From NCBI GenBank assembly GCA_045560765.1, contig JBJKZD010000012.1:138116-202115 (forward strand): a stretch of 64,000 nucleotides of DNA. Direction: 5' to 3'. Positions within the stretch are counted from its first letter, which is position 1. Each line of letters begins with the position of its first letter. The position numbers and the translations under genes were made by a program. Below the pieces are notes generated by a model. It made no database searches. It was given only the letters and a program-made list of their open reading frames with translations, and had not been told where the DNA came from. The stretch is from UBA9926 sp913064795. GTDB lineage: Bacteria; Pseudomonadota; Gammaproteobacteria; Pseudomonadales; Azotimanducaceae. Below are positions 16,548-26,530 of the stretch, one piece after another.

Positions 16548-18134
16548 ATGGACAGTGTCTATGACTATATCGTAATTGGCGCGGGCTCAGCCGGGTGTGT
16601 GATGGCTACTCGGCTGGCAAAAAACCACCGAGTACTGCTGCTTGAGGCCGGTCGAGCCAATCCGTCTTGGGATTTTAGGGTGCATATGCCAGCTGCGCTT
16701 TCAGAAGTTCTGAAAGGCACTTGGTATAACTGGGCTTATAACTCGCTGCCTGAACCTTATATGAACGACCGCGTCATGTACTGTCCCCGGGGCAAGGTGC
16801 TTGGGGGGTCGTCATCGATCAATGGAATGATTTTTGTGCGGGGCAATCCGCAAGACTTTAATCGGTGGTCAGAAGTTTACGGAGCGACCGGTTGGAGTTA
16901 CTCGGATGTCCTGCCATTTTTTAAGATGAGCGAGACCAAACAGGGCGGAGACCCCCAGTTTCGTGGTGACAGCGGCCCTGTGCAGATTACCAATGGCGAG
17001 ACGGATTCTCCGCTGTGCCAAGCGTGGCTTGGGGCGGGTCAGGAACTGGGCTTTGACCTGACGGATGATTTTAATGGTGCTCGGCAAGAAGGGTTTGGAC
17101 CCTTTGATCGATCAATCGCCCATGGACGCAGACAGAGCACGGCGGTGGCCTATCTCAGCGATCATGCTGCAGCGCCCGATGCGCCAGGTCTGACCGTGAT
17201 GACGAAAACTCAAGTGCAAAAGGTGGACCTGGAGTCTGGAAGGGTCAAAGGCGTCACCGTGCTGTTAGGAGGGCGCCTAATTAGTTTTGGAGCAGAGAGG
17301 GAGGTTATTTGTGCTGCAGGTGCGATCAATTCTCCCCAGCTGTTAATGCTTTCCGGCATCGGGCCCGAAGCAGAGTTAAAGAAGCACGATATCGTCTGTC
17401 ACGTTGCCAGTGAGGAAGTTGGACAAAACTTACAGGATCACCTTGAGGTCTATGTCCAGGCGGATTGTCAACGACCGGTTTCTTTATACCCTGTGACACG
17501 AGGTCTAGGAAAACTGCTCGTGGGCGCACATTGGTACTTTTTTAACCAAGGTCCGGGTGCGACCAATCACTTTCATACTGGGGCCTTTCTTCGAAGCGGC
17601 TATGACCCGGGTTACCCAGATTTACAGTTTCATTTCTTGCCTGTGGCGATGGATTACGATGGTAAGGATCAGCACAAAGGGCATGGCTTTCAAGCCCATG
17701 TCGGACCGATGAAGCCGACCAGTCGCGGTCAGGTCACGTTAAGGGATGCCAATCCGATGCAGGCGCCTAACATACAGTTTAACTACAACGCGACGGAGCA
17801 AGATCAGCGGGTTATGCGGCAGGGCATCGATCTCGCTCGGGAGCTGATTGCGAGTCGGTCCTTCAACGGCTTGGCGGGTAAAGAACTGAAACCGGGTGTC
17901 GGAAATCTTGAGGATTTTGTCCGAGAGCGAGGCGAAAGCGCTTATCATCCCAGCGGCACATGCCGGATGGGCGCAGACCCTGGAGCGGTGACTGATCTTG
18001 ACGGGCGAGTTAAGGGTGTTCGCGGCTTAAGAGTCGTTGATGCTTCACTGATGCCTGAAATTACTAATGGCAATCTCAATGCAGTGGTCATTATGATGGC
18101 AGAAAAAATTGCCGCCGGGATGACCCAATCATGA
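16548..18134 (+). CDS. GMC family FAD-dependent oxidoreductase (choline/alcohol dehydrogenase type)
   Basis: A 528-residue glucose-methanol-choline oxidoreductase that oxidises an alcohol to an aldehyde with FAD. The ADP-binding GAGSAGC lies at residues 11-17. CPRGKVLGGSSSINGM is GMC signature 1 and GAINSPQLLMLSGIGP is signature 2. The active-site histidine is H467 in YHPSGTCRMG, with NGNLNAVVIMMAEKIA at the C-terminus. Length and motifs fit the AlkJ/BetA branch; the substrate is not decidable. ATG 16548 is chosen because MDSVYDYIVIGAGSAG is the normal start, although the frame is open for 110 codons upstream. Confidence 0.9.
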   Translation: MDSVYDYIVIGAGSAGCVMATRLAKNHRVLLLEAGRANPSWDFRVHMPAALSEVLKGTWYNWAYNSLPEPYMNDRVMYCPRGKVLGGSSSINGMIFVRGNPQDFNRWSEVYGATGWSYSDVLPFFKMSETKQGGDPQFRGDSGPVQITNGETDSPLCQAWLGAGQELGFDLTDDFNGARQEGFGPFDRSIAHGRRQSTAVAYLSDHAAAPDAPGLTVMTKTQVQKVDLESGRVKGVTVLLGGRLISFGAEREVICAAGAINSPQLLMLSGIGPEAELKKHDIVCHVASEEVGQNLQDHLEVYVQADCQRPVSLYPVTRGLGKLLVGAHWYFFNQGPGATNHFHTGAFLRSGYDPGYPDLQFHFLPVAMDYDGKDQHKGHGFQAHVGPMKPTSRGQVTLRDANPMQAPNIQFNYNATEQDQRVMRQGIDLARELIASRSFNGLAGKELKPGVGNLEDFVRERGESAYHPSGTCRMGADPGAVTDLDGRVKGVRGLRVVDASLMPEITNGNLNAVVIMMAEKIAAGMTQS

Positions 18135-18338
18135 GCGTTCCAAAGTGACTAGTGTGAGTCAAATCCGTGTCCTGAATTGGCCTGAGCCGAAGGCCATCGC
18201 TGATGGCGTGCTTTGCCGCGGCTTCATGATGCAGAGGGTCAATGGCTTGCTCTTCAGAGCGCCTGAAAGAAAGACAAATTACACGTTCTATGGTTTTCGA
18301 AAGGTTTGGGATTCTTGCTGCGCCTGGAGGCGATCCTA

Positions 18339-20858
18339 GTGAACGCTTGGTCACAGCCGGTTTTCGGAATGACTTGCCTCAACTGTGAAGCGAAGGTCGA
18401 GGCGGCGCTGCTTGCACTTGAGGAGGTCCAGAGCGTGAAGGCTGATTTTTCAAATTCTGAGGTGCGTCTCGAGGGTGCGGTAGACCCTATGCTCGTTCGC
18501 CGTCTGATCGAAGAACTAGGCTATTCGGTGCACCCCAGCCTGGAGCAGGAGCCCAGCCCTGATGGAACGGAGGCGTTAACTTCTGAAGGCGCTATAGCCG
18601 CGATCTCAGCACAGGCAAGGTCCGAGCCTCAGACGGAGCCTTCAAGGGTTCCCGTTGATTATTTCATGGCCATCGAAGGGATGGCCTGCGCGGGTTGTGT
18701 TGCAACAGTTGAGAGGATTCTCAATGACGCTCCGGGCACGGTCCAAGCCGTGGTTAACTTTGCCGCGGAATCGGCCTGGCTCCAGAGCACAGGTGATTTT
18801 GAAACCATGGCTGAGGCGCTGGCGGCATCAGGGTACTCTGCACGATTGCTGGATGAAGCTGCCTCCGTTGCGGAAACAGAGGTCACCGGGTCTCGTTTCA
18901 ATATCTGGCACCAAGCCTGGATCGCACTGATTGCGGGGAGTGTGCTGATGCTTTGGGCCATGGTTTTTGAGCAGGTTGGGCTCGGGGATGCGCGCATGAA
19001 CCTCCTAATGATAGTAGGCAGCGCAGGGATCATTGCAGTTTCGGGTGGTCATTATTTTAAGCGCGCCTTTGCCGCCCTCCGCCATGGCATGGCCACGATG
19101 GATACTTTGATTGCGCTCAGCACTGGTGCTGCATGGCTTTACTCGAGCTTTGCGTTGGCACCGGCGGTCCTACTTCTCGATTGGGCTGGGGGCATGATTT
19201 TCTACGAGTCGGCTTTTTTTATTATAGGGTTCGTCAATCTGGGGAAGGCCTTCGAAAGACGGGTTCGCCTGCGAGCAGGTGGCGCCATTAGCGCATTGTC
19301 AGAGCTCCAGCCCACAACCGCCTCTCGGGTTTTGGCTGAGGGCGCTGTCGAGAGTGTGGCGATCGAACATGTTGCGAGGAACGATATTCTTCAGGTTGCC
19401 CCGGGCGCCCGGATTCCGTTAGATGGCATCGTTCGCGCAGGACATTCGGCGATTGATGCATCCTTGATCACAGGAGAAAGCGAGCTTCAACCGACGCTCA
19501 TCGGTCAGCCTGTAATCGGCGGGACCTTAAATGTGGATGCTATTATCGAAGTTGAAGTCACCGAGGTGGGCCAATCAACGGTGATGCAGCAAATGATTCG
19601 CGACCTTAAACGGGCGCAAAATTCAAAGCCCGCTTTAGCCAGCCGAGTCGATCAGGTGTCCGCTTGGTTTGTTCCAATGGTCTTGGTTTTAGCAGTGTCC
19701 GCCGCGTTGATCTGGCTGCTGTTAGGAGCCTCCGCGGGCTTTGCAGTTGAAACGATGATGACGGTCTTGATCATAGCGTGTCCCTGCGCATTGGGATTGG
19801 CGGTACCCATGAGCATTATGGTCTCGGTTGGCCGTGCGGCCGAAGCGGGCTTAATGATACGTAATGGAAGGGTCCTCGAAGCCGCTAGGGCCGTGACCAC
19901 GGTCATCTTTGATAAAACTGGAACCTTGACGTTGGGTCAGCCCGAAGTCTCAAGCCATCACTGGTTTTTTAAGGCCCAGGATGGCACGGAGGTCGCTAAC
20001 TTGGCGGCCTTACGTGCATTGTTGACCCGATCAGAGCATGTGCTTGCGCAGGCTGTGGTCGGTTTCTTGGGTGATGCTTCGACCGGACATTCAGTGACGG
20101 CACCGGAGCTTGAAGCGGGCCAGGGGGGATCTGGCCAAGTTGATGGAAAAAGGTTTGCGTTCGGACGGCTCAGCTACTTACATGAGCTTGGCTACGCCGG
20201 GGGCACCGAAGTCGATGCGGCGGAGGGTCAATCTCGGGTGTATTGGGGCACTGGCGAGCAGGTCTGCGGAGTGTTCCTGCTGGCGGATGCCCCGCGCGCT
20301 ATGGCTGCTGAGACCATCGAAACACTTCATCGACTTGATAAGCGAGTGTTGATGTTAACCGGGGATCATGCCTCCCCGGCGGCGGTCCTTGCTGATGCAC
20401 TTCAGCTAGAATTTGAGGCTGAACTGAGCCCAAGTCAGAAACAAGCGCGGGTTCAATCACTGCAATCCAGCGGCGCTGTGGTCGCGATGGTCGGAGATGG
20501 CCTGAATGATGCTGGCGCATTGGCGCGAGCAGATGTCAGTGTGGCCATGGCGCATGGAACCGAAGCATCCATTCAGGCCGCGGACCTGACTCTGCTCAGT
20601 AATGATCTCAATGCGGTGGCGCGTTTGATGACCCTGTCAAAACAAACGGTTCGAAATATTCAGCAAAATTTGGTGTTTGCGTTTTTATATAACGTAACCC
20701 TCATTCCGGTTGCAGCGGGATTACTGTATCCGAGTTTGGGTTGGCGGATTGATCCGTCACTGGCGGGTCTAGCCATGGCGTTATCCAGCGTGTCGGTGGT
20801 GATCAATTCGGCCAGACTCAGCCATCGACCGTTGCTCGCAACATCCTATCCCGAATGA
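18339..20858 (+). CDS. copA: Copper-translocating P-type ATPase CopA
   Basis: An 839-residue inner-membrane ATPase exporting Cu(I). Two N-terminal heavy-metal-binding domains carry GMTCLNC (C13, C16) and GMACAGC (C117, C120). Eight membrane helices are expected. The intramembrane CPC is at 481-483, the actuator TGES at 378-381, the phosphorylated aspartate is D525 in DKTGT, and MVGDGLNDAGALA is the hinge. The Cu(I)-type residues YN in FAFLYNVT and MALSS near the end support copper as substrate. GTG 18339 is chosen since GGAGG (18326-18330) lies eight bases upstream. No CueR-like operator was seen. A DUF305 gene, a family often linked to metal stress, lies about 2.3 kb away. Confidence 0.93.
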   Translation: MNAWSQPVFGMTCLNCEAKVEAALLALEEVQSVKADFSNSEVRLEGAVDPMLVRRLIEELGYSVHPSLEQEPSPDGTEALTSEGAIAAISAQARSEPQTEPSRVPVDYFMAIEGMACAGCVATVERILNDAPGTVQAVVNFAAESAWLQSTGDFETMAEALAASGYSARLLDEAASVAETEVTGSRFNIWHQAWIALIAGSVLMLWAMVFEQVGLGDARMNLLMIVGSAGIIAVSGGHYFKRAFAALRHGMATMDTLIALSTGAAWLYSSFALAPAVLLLDWAGGMIFYESAFFIIGFVNLGKAFERRVRLRAGGAISALSELQPTTASRVLAEGAVESVAIEHVARNDILQVAPGARIPLDGIVRAGHSAIDASLITGESELQPTLIGQPVIGGTLNVDAIIEVEVTEVGQSTVMQQMIRDLKRAQNSKPALASRVDQVSAWFVPMVLVLAVSAALIWLLLGASAGFAVETMMTVLIIACPCALGLAVPMSIMVSVGRAAEAGLMIRNGRVLEAARAVTTVIFDKTGTLTLGQPEVSSHHWFFKAQDGTEVANLAALRALLTRSEHVLAQAVVGFLGDASTGHSVTAPELEAGQGGSGQVDGKRFAFGRLSYLHELGYAGGTEVDAAEGQSRVYWGTGEQVCGVFLLADAPRAMAAETIETLHRLDKRVLMLTGDHASPAAVLADALQLEFEAELSPSQKQARVQSLQSSGAVVAMVGDGLNDAGALARADVSVAMAHGTEASIQAADLTLLSNDLNAVARLMTLSKQTVRNIQQNLVFAFLYNVTLIPVAAGLLYPSLGWRIDPSLAGLAMALSSVSVVINSARLSHRPLLATSYPE

Positions 20859-20956
20859 TTTGCGTTAGCGTGCAAAGCGCGTCGCAGTAGGACTGACTGA
20901 AGGCAGCATTACGCTATGAATTCTGCGCAACTCGACCCTTAGGCAAGGAGCCCCCA

Positions 20957-21958
20957 GTGAGTTATCAAAATCAAGCTTGGTTGGACCAACACGTTGAGCC
21001 GGTAGAGGACCCAGAGCTCGAAATAATCGACCCCCATCACCATCTTTGGGATCACCCCGAGCACCGTTACCTACTTGACGAATTTAAGCGAGATTTAGAC
21101 AGCGGGCATCGCATTGTGAGTTCAGTATTTGTTGAATGCGCAAGTATGTACCGGCAAGCAGGTCCCTCCTCGATGGCGCCGGTTGGAGAAACAGAGTTTG
21201 TTAATGGGATTGCCGCTATGTCAGCGAGCGGTGGCTATGGCGCGCAGAGAATGGCTGCGGGGATTGTTGGATTTGCTGACTTAACACTTGGAAAAGCGGT
21301 GGGCGCTGTACTTGATGCTCACCTTGCGGCGAGCCAGCGTTTTCGAGGCATTCGTCATGCAACGGGATGGCACCCCAGCCCGGCCATCCGAAATTCTCAC
21401 AGCGATCCTCAGGAGGGTTTGATGAGCGATCCTCGCTTCCGCGCGGGATTTGCAGAGCTTGCACCCAGGGGGCTGAGTTTTGACGCTTGGTTTTATCACC
21501 CTCAGATACCCGAGTTTATCGAGCTTGCTGATGCTTTTCCGGAAACGACCCTTGTCCTTGACCATTTTGGAGGACCCTTGGGGATCGGTCCTTACCAGGG
21601 CCAATCCGCTGAGGTCTTTAAAGCCTGGCGGTCTGACGTGTCGAAGCTCTCCCAGCGGCCCAATGTCGTGATGAAGTTGGGTGGTTTGGTCATGCCGATC
21701 AATGGCTTTGAATTGCACAAACGGAGGCGGCCGCCAACATCCGACGAGATCAAAGCCTTGACGGGAGATTACTATCGTTTCGCGATTGAGTGTTTTGGCG
21801 CTGATCGGTGCATGTTTGAGAGTAATTTTCCGGTTGATCGTCAAAGTTGCTCGTATCGCGTCCTGTGGAATGCATTCAAAAAGTTGGTATCGGATGCCTC
21901 TGCTTCTGAGAAAGCAGCTTTGTTTCATGACACTGCGGCACGGATTTACCGTCTATGA
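20957..21958 (+). CDS. Amidohydrolase family TIM-barrel hydrolase (COG3618 type)
   Basis: A 333-residue predicted metal-dependent hydrolase of the amidohydrolase-2 group, which includes lactonases and decarboxylases. The metal-binding HxH is H27/H29 in IDPHHHLWD. Later conserved elements are RGIRHATGWHP, LVLDHFGGP with a metal-binding histidine, and CMFESNFPVD with the catalytic aspartate. GTG 20957 is the start, with AAGGAG nine bases upstream. It stands 98 bases after copA on the same strand. The substrate is unknown; the family often acts on lactones or aromatic acids. Confidence 0.85.
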   Translation: MSYQNQAWLDQHVEPVEDPELEIIDPHHHLWDHPEHRYLLDEFKRDLDSGHRIVSSVFVECASMYRQAGPSSMAPVGETEFVNGIAAMSASGGYGAQRMAAGIVGFADLTLGKAVGAVLDAHLAASQRFRGIRHATGWHPSPAIRNSHSDPQEGLMSDPRFRAGFAELAPRGLSFDAWFYHPQIPEFIELADAFPETTLVLDHFGGPLGIGPYQGQSAEVFKAWRSDVSKLSQRPNVVMKLGGLVMPINGFELHKRRRPPTSDEIKALTGDYYRFAIECFGADRCMFESNFPVDRQSCSYRVLWNAFKKLVSDASASEKAALFHDTAARIYRL

Positions 21959-21998
21959 AGACGGAGAGGCGCTTTTAATCGAGGCAGTCTCGAGGGAC

Positions 21999-22973
21999 TC
22001 AGGGGCTGCTGAACCGCTCCATCAAAGTCGCTAAGCTCCCCTGTCGATAGCGTTTGACCAATGCCAGTGCGATGACGGCGGTCTCGATATCGACGAATCC
22101 CCGGTAGTTCTTGGGCCTAAAGTGCATTTGGAAGCTGCGAACGACCCGTTGGGTTTGGTGATCGAGTTCGCCGTTGACTGCAATAGGGTAACCGAGGGCC
22201 GCCAAGCTTGCTTGGGTGAGCCGCACTAAGTCGGTGGAGGGTCCTGGTCCGAGGACATCTCTGAAGAACGCGAGGTCCTCAGCGCGTGGCCAGGCGCCAA
22301 CACCGGCCTCGTACAGTCGATACCAGGGGAACTTCGGTCCTGGATCGATTCTTCGTTCCGGAGCAATATCCGCGTGCCCGATAACCTGTAGGGGTTCGAT
22401 GTCGGGATGGCGAGCAATAATATCCTGAGCAAGGGCAATCAGCAGTTGGATTTGGGTTTCGGGATAATCGATGAATTCACAGATTGACTCCAAATCAGGA
22501 AGCTCGAGCGCTTCCAAAGATTCAGGAGCGCACCGCGAACTGTTGACGATCTCAATTCCAATAGAGCGATCGTTTAATGCGGTTTCACCGCCCCAAAAGC
22601 TTAAGCCGGCGTGCCAAGCGCGCTGGTGTTCGTTAACCAATCGATACACCTTGAGCGTGCTGTGGGGATAGGTGACATCTTCCAATCTTGGGACCAAGTA
22701 GTGGGCGCTGACGGGCCGCTCAGATTGAACCGTGAGTGCGGTGAGCGATTCATCGAAATCCTCTGAAGTAAAGTGCAGTACGAGATGGTTGATTCGGCCA
22801 TTTTGATTGGCGGAAGGAACATCGACCAAGGGGATCGCGGTGCAACCGCACAAGATCGCGAGCGTTAGTGCGAGGCTTTGAATGATTCGATGAGGCCGTC
22901 TCGGAAATTGGACGCAGGCCACATTGTGCGAGGGTGGTGGGTTCGGTGAGGGAGTGAATCTTGATTGGGTCAT
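21999..22973 (-). CDS. N-acetylmuramoyl-L-alanine amidase lipoprotein (AmiD-like)
   Basis: A 324-residue outer-membrane-type lipoprotein cutting the muramyl-L-alanine bond of peptidoglycan fragments. The signal peptide SLALTLAILCGC carries a lipobox cysteine near residue 44. The amidase_2 domain has HLVLHFTSEDF with the first zinc histidine and GHADIAPERRIDPGPKFPW with the later histidine and aspartate. A C-terminal peptidoglycan-binding domain (about 255-315) contains LAALGYPIAVNGELDHQTQRVV. The N-terminus before the signal peptide is long for ATG 22973; GTG 22922 would give a better-proportioned signal. Confidence 0.85.
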   Translation of the reverse strand: MTQSRFTPSPNPPPSHNVACVQFPRRPHRIIQSLALTLAILCGCTAIPLVDVPSANQNGRINHLVLHFTSEDFDESLTALTVQSERPVSAHYLVPRLEDVTYPHSTLKVYRLVNEHQRAWHAGLSFWGGETALNDRSIGIEIVNSSRCAPESLEALELPDLESICEFIDYPETQIQLLIALAQDIIARHPDIEPLQVIGHADIAPERRIDPGPKFPWYRLYEAGVGAWPRAEDLAFFRDVLGPGPSTDLVRLTQASLAALGYPIAVNGELDHQTQRVVRSFQMHFRPKNYRGFVDIETAVIALALVKRYRQGSLATLMERFSSP

Positions 22974-23186
22974 ATTTTTGATTGGGCGCGCTCAGCACAG
23001 CCTTGGTGAGGGTGGTAGATCAATTGCTGCATGATGGTGAACTCCATCGCTCTAGCGTCTGTATTGGATGACTGCGCTGACAGCCCTCAACCAGCCCAGT
23101 CTCTTAGGCCCCATTCAGCGCTCCCCGCAGCATCTAAAAAGCGTTCCTCAGTGATGCGGATGATTCATTCTGGCGTTAATTGGCGC

Positions 23187-25859
23187 TCAAAGCGTCTCCT
23201 TTTTACTGCGTTGAAACATTTGGAGCACGCCAGACAATGAACGGTGTTGAACCTTCTTTTGATGTGCTCGCTGCTCCAGTTGACTGAGAGTCTGGTTTAA
23301 CTGGGCAAGATGATCAGGAGCAAAACCATCTTCTAGCGCTGTAGCGAATGTCTCGAGCATCATGAGATCTTCCTCAGAAAGGACTTGGTCTCGGCGTAAC
23401 TGATCAATGTAAGCCCGAGCGACGAGGGGGCTGTCAGGCCATCGAACGGGAAACTGTTGTTGTGGATTAAACGTCTCGCCTGGATCAGCCAAAGCGGCGG
23501 CGGCAATTTCATTGGCGGTGAGAAATTCGCTTGGCAGGAGTTCGAGAACATCTAAGCCTCGGGTGATCTCGGTTGCATAGATTTGTCCTTGGTACCAGTA
23601 GGTCGACCAAAAACCGCCGAGCACAAGTTGGGTCTCGTGGATAGGGCCACGATCAAAGTAGGCAATTTCTATTGGATTTTTAGAGTCGGTGAAGTCGATC
23701 ACTGAAACGCCGCCCTGATACCAGGCTTGAACAAAGATGTCTCTGCCAGGAATGGGCACGATCGACCCATTATGGGCGACGCAATTTTCGGTTTTTGTCT
23801 GGGGTGCGGGCATCTTATAGTAGGACTGGAAGTCGAGTTTGTGGTCCGCAATGTCGAAGATTGCGATGGCGCCCCAATCGATGGGATCAAAGCTTCTGCA
23901 GCGAGGGCGCATGCCGCCGCCCCACTCGTCAGTAAACAAAACTTTCGTGCCATTATTGTTAAAGGTGGCTGAGTGCCAATAGGCAAAACCTGTGTCGGTG
24001 ACCACATCCAATCGACTGGGTGTCAGGGGATGGGTGATGTCAAAGATGATGCCATTGCCTGAACAAGCCCCTGCTGCAATGCCACCGGTGGGGTAGACGG
24101 TAATGTCATGGCATTGGTCTGTGCGAGAGGTGGTTTGTGATTCGTCATCGTGTTCCCCGCCGCGCCAAAGCCCGGCCAACGCGCCTGTTTCTGGATCGGC
24201 AAAGACCGCAGGACTGTCAACGATTTTGGCCTTAGAAGGATCCGCTACGGGTATTTCGATGACGTCAATTCTAAACAAGGCGGTCCGATTGTCGCCTGGC
24301 GTTGCGCCGATACAGCCCGCAAGCTCCTCTTCTTCGCGGATGTTAGAAGTTCCAGAATTGTAGACAATGATGGTGTCCTCATTGCTGCGCACAACAGAGT
24401 GCGTGTGTGATCCTCGGCAGGTTTGGACGAGCCCCACTTGTTTAGGTTCAGTCAGATCACTGATGTCAAAGATGCGCAGGCCTCGGAAGCGCTCGGAGCT
24501 GATATCGTCAGCGATTCCCCCGAGCCCGCAGTCGATGCGTCCTCGGTTTTCTTCAACTGACATGAGCAAAAGGTCACCGACAATCGAGACGTCACCCTGG
24601 CCGCCGGGACAGACGACAGAGCTAAGAAGGTTGGGGGGTGCACTTGGGTTGAGGCGATAAAGGTTAAAGCCGTGATATCCCCCCAAAGCTAAAAGGTCTC
24701 CCGAAAAAGCCATATCGGTATAAGAAAAGCTCAGCAGGGGAGAACGTTTTGAGCGGGGTTCGGGCTTTTCCCGATGAGGCAAAGTCCCTGAATCAGCGGG
24801 CTTATGTTTTTCTGTATGGGATTCAGTCTGCTCTTGGACCTCGGATGCCCCATCCTTGCTCATGAAAGGAAGCGATGCGGCCCAGCGAGACCACCAACTG
24901 ACCTCCTCGGGTTGATCTTCTTTCGGCGCTAATGGCGGCAATTCAGAGGGGTTTTCTGGATCAAAGAAACCCGGTGGTTTGGGTAAATTTACGACAAGGC
25001 GCATATTCAGCGCCGCTTCGCCTCCTGTCGGGAACCCCGCTGGAAGATTAGCCCGGGGGTCTGGGGAAAGGCCGGCCCGAAGTAGATCCATACGATCAAT
25101 CTCTGCGGTTTGCTCGTTTTTTAGGTCTGTAATGAATTGGTAGAGGGCTGGATCGTGAGCGGAGCCTGGCAACTCCAAGAGATTCTTTGTCATCTCAAGG
25201 GCACCGTCGTGATGGTTGATCATGAGTTCCAAGAACAGCGTTTCAAATTCGAGGCTGGATGCGTCCGCAAGCGCGCGCATCTGCTCAGGCGAAGCCATGC
25301 CCATCGCGGCGTGATGCGTGGACATGTCGGAATGATCCATCTCGCGAACATGGGATTGTTCACGATCATCAAGCCACGATTCCATAAAAGTAATTTCGTC
25401 GATTTGGGACGCTTTAATTCTGCCTGCGACGTCAATAAACGAGGGCTGGTTGGTGCGCTCGTTAACGAGATTTGCCATGTCGACCGCTTGCTGATGGTGG
25501 ACGATCATGTCCTGCAGAAAGCGCGTATCGTCGGGCGAGAAGCTGGAGACTGCGATTGCGGAGGCCTCTGCGGCATCGAGTATTTTATGTGGTTGGCCCG
25601 GTGCGCCAGGTTGAATGATGGGCGGCTCTGCCATTGCCGTGAGTGAAAGCAGAAGGCCCCCGCAGGCGCTAGAGGTTACTGAACCAAGGTTGGTCCAGCG
25701 CAAAATCGATTTTTTTTGGACTCGATTTGATCGGTGGTCAATCGAGAAGCCATGGTCTAAAAAGCCATTCGTCAATAAGCCATTATTGGACGAACCAACA
25801 TTTAAAAACTTAGGAATTTTAAAGCCGATAAGTCCAAGTGAAAGCTTACGCCTTAGCAT
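23187..25859 (-). CDS. DUF305 domain fused to an LVIVD-type beta-propeller
   Basis: A large 890-residue, probably exported protein. After a long basic N-terminus, a hydrophobic segment ending SACGGLLLSLTAMAEPP (about 64-80) looks like a signal peptide. Residues about 105-260 form a DUF305 ferritin-like four-helix domain with its paired motifs DMIVHHQQAVDMA and ELMINHHDGALEM. A proline/lysine-rich linker (about 275-370) leads to a region of about 420 residues with repeated LxIFDISD and VIDFTD blades (RGLRIFDISDLTEP, GGVSVIDFTDSKNP), typical of LVIVD propellers, then a helical tail. DUF305 proteins occur in metal-stress loci, but function is unproven. ATG 25859 is chosen over TTG 25871 because GGAG lies six bases before it. 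Confidence 0.8.
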   Translation of the reverse strand: MLRRKLSLGLIGFKIPKFLNVGSSNNGLLTNGFLDHGFSIDHRSNRVQKKSILRWTNLGSVTSSACGGLLLSLTAMAEPPIIQPGAPGQPHKILDAAEASAIAVSSFSPDDTRFLQDMIVHHQQAVDMANLVNERTNQPSFIDVAGRIKASQIDEITFMESWLDDREQSHVREMDHSDMSTHHAAMGMASPEQMRALADASSLEFETLFLELMINHHDGALEMTKNLLELPGSAHDPALYQFITDLKNEQTAEIDRMDLLRAGLSPDPRANLPAGFPTGGEAALNMRLVVNLPKPPGFFDPENPSELPPLAPKEDQPEEVSWWSRWAASLPFMSKDGASEVQEQTESHTEKHKPADSGTLPHREKPEPRSKRSPLLSFSYTDMAFSGDLLALGGYHGFNLYRLNPSAPPNLLSSVVCPGGQGDVSIVGDLLLMSVEENRGRIDCGLGGIADDISSERFRGLRIFDISDLTEPKQVGLVQTCRGSHTHSVVRSNEDTIIVYNSGTSNIREEEELAGCIGATPGDNRTALFRIDVIEIPVADPSKAKIVDSPAVFADPETGALAGLWRGGEHDDESQTTSRTDQCHDITVYPTGGIAAGACSGNGIIFDITHPLTPSRLDVVTDTGFAYWHSATFNNNGTKVLFTDEWGGGMRPRCRSFDPIDWGAIAIFDIADHKLDFQSYYKMPAPQTKTENCVAHNGSIVPIPGRDIFVQAWYQGGVSVIDFTDSKNPIEIAYFDRGPIHETQLVLGGFWSTYWYQGQIYATEITRGLDVLELLPSEFLTANEIAAAALADPGETFNPQQQFPVRWPDSPLVARAYIDQLRRDQVLSEEDLMMLETFATALEDGFAPDHLAQLNQTLSQLEQRAHQKKVQHRSLSGVLQMFQRSKKETL

Positions 25860-26134
25860 CGCTTGCTCCAAATTTGTGATCGAGCTCTAGATGCGCTTGA
25901 GGCTCAATTCTGATGTATGAATGTAGGTTAGCAACAGCACCAGTGAGGTTGTAACCATAGCATTACCTCCGCTCGAGAACAGCTTTGAGGGATCCGCCGT
26001 GTGTCATCAGGGTTTGTTAGGGTCTTAATGAGTTCACGAGTTTTAGTTTGAGTTTCCCACCGGATTTCCCGTAAGTCTCCATCGTTTTCAAGCGGTATCG
26101 TGGTAGCGTTTGATAAAGCCCACGAGGAGTCGAC

Positions 26135-26530
26135 ATGAAATCTGTGAAGGTATCAGACTATATGGTGGGAAAGCCGGTGACGGTGCCCGAAACCGTTACC
26201 ATTGCTCAAGCCGCGCGAGTCATCACGGACAATAAGGTCTCTGGGGTAATTGTGGTCGATACAGACGGCCGTGCCGTCGGCATGCTTTCTGAACTGGATT
26301 GCCTACGCAGCCTGTTGTCGGAGATCTATAATGGCCAGACCTTAGGCGGCGACTCAGTCGTTGACGTCATGACAACGCCAGTCACCGATGCGGCGCCGGA
26401 TGATGACATCATCAGTGTGGCTGAGTCGATGCTGTCAAACAAGCAGCGCAGGCGCCCTGTCGTCAATCAGGGGTCATTGGTGGGCCAGATTACGTGTCGG
26501 CAGCTGCTCGGCGCGCTTTTGGATTATTGA
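26135..26530 (+). CDS. Paired CBS-domain protein
   Basis: A 131-residue cytosolic protein made of two CBS domains, the usual adenine-nucleotide-sensing Bateman module, without a catalytic partner. Domain 1 covers about 1-65 (VSDYMVGKPVTVPETVTIAQAARV, then VSGVIVVDTDGRAVGMLSELD). Domain 2 covers about 75-131 (VVDVMTTPVTDAAPDDDI, then RRRPVVNQGSLVGQITCRQLL). ATG 26135 has GAGGAG upstream. Its partner protein is unknown, and neighbouring genes give no hint. Confidence 0.88.
   Translation: MKSVKVSDYMVGKPVTVPETVTIAQAARVITDNKVSGVIVVDTDGRAVGMLSELDCLRSLLSEIYNGQTLGGDSVVDVMTTPVTDAAPDDDIISVAESMLSNKQRRRPVVNQGSLVGQITCRQLLGALLDY

Noticed and set aside
18145..18339. 64-codon frame whose TAG overlaps the copA GTG by one base
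   Set aside because: The overlap is suggestive, but composition is poor, no ribosome-binding site precedes GTG 18145 and no feature is recognisable; a minus-strand frame is equally open there.
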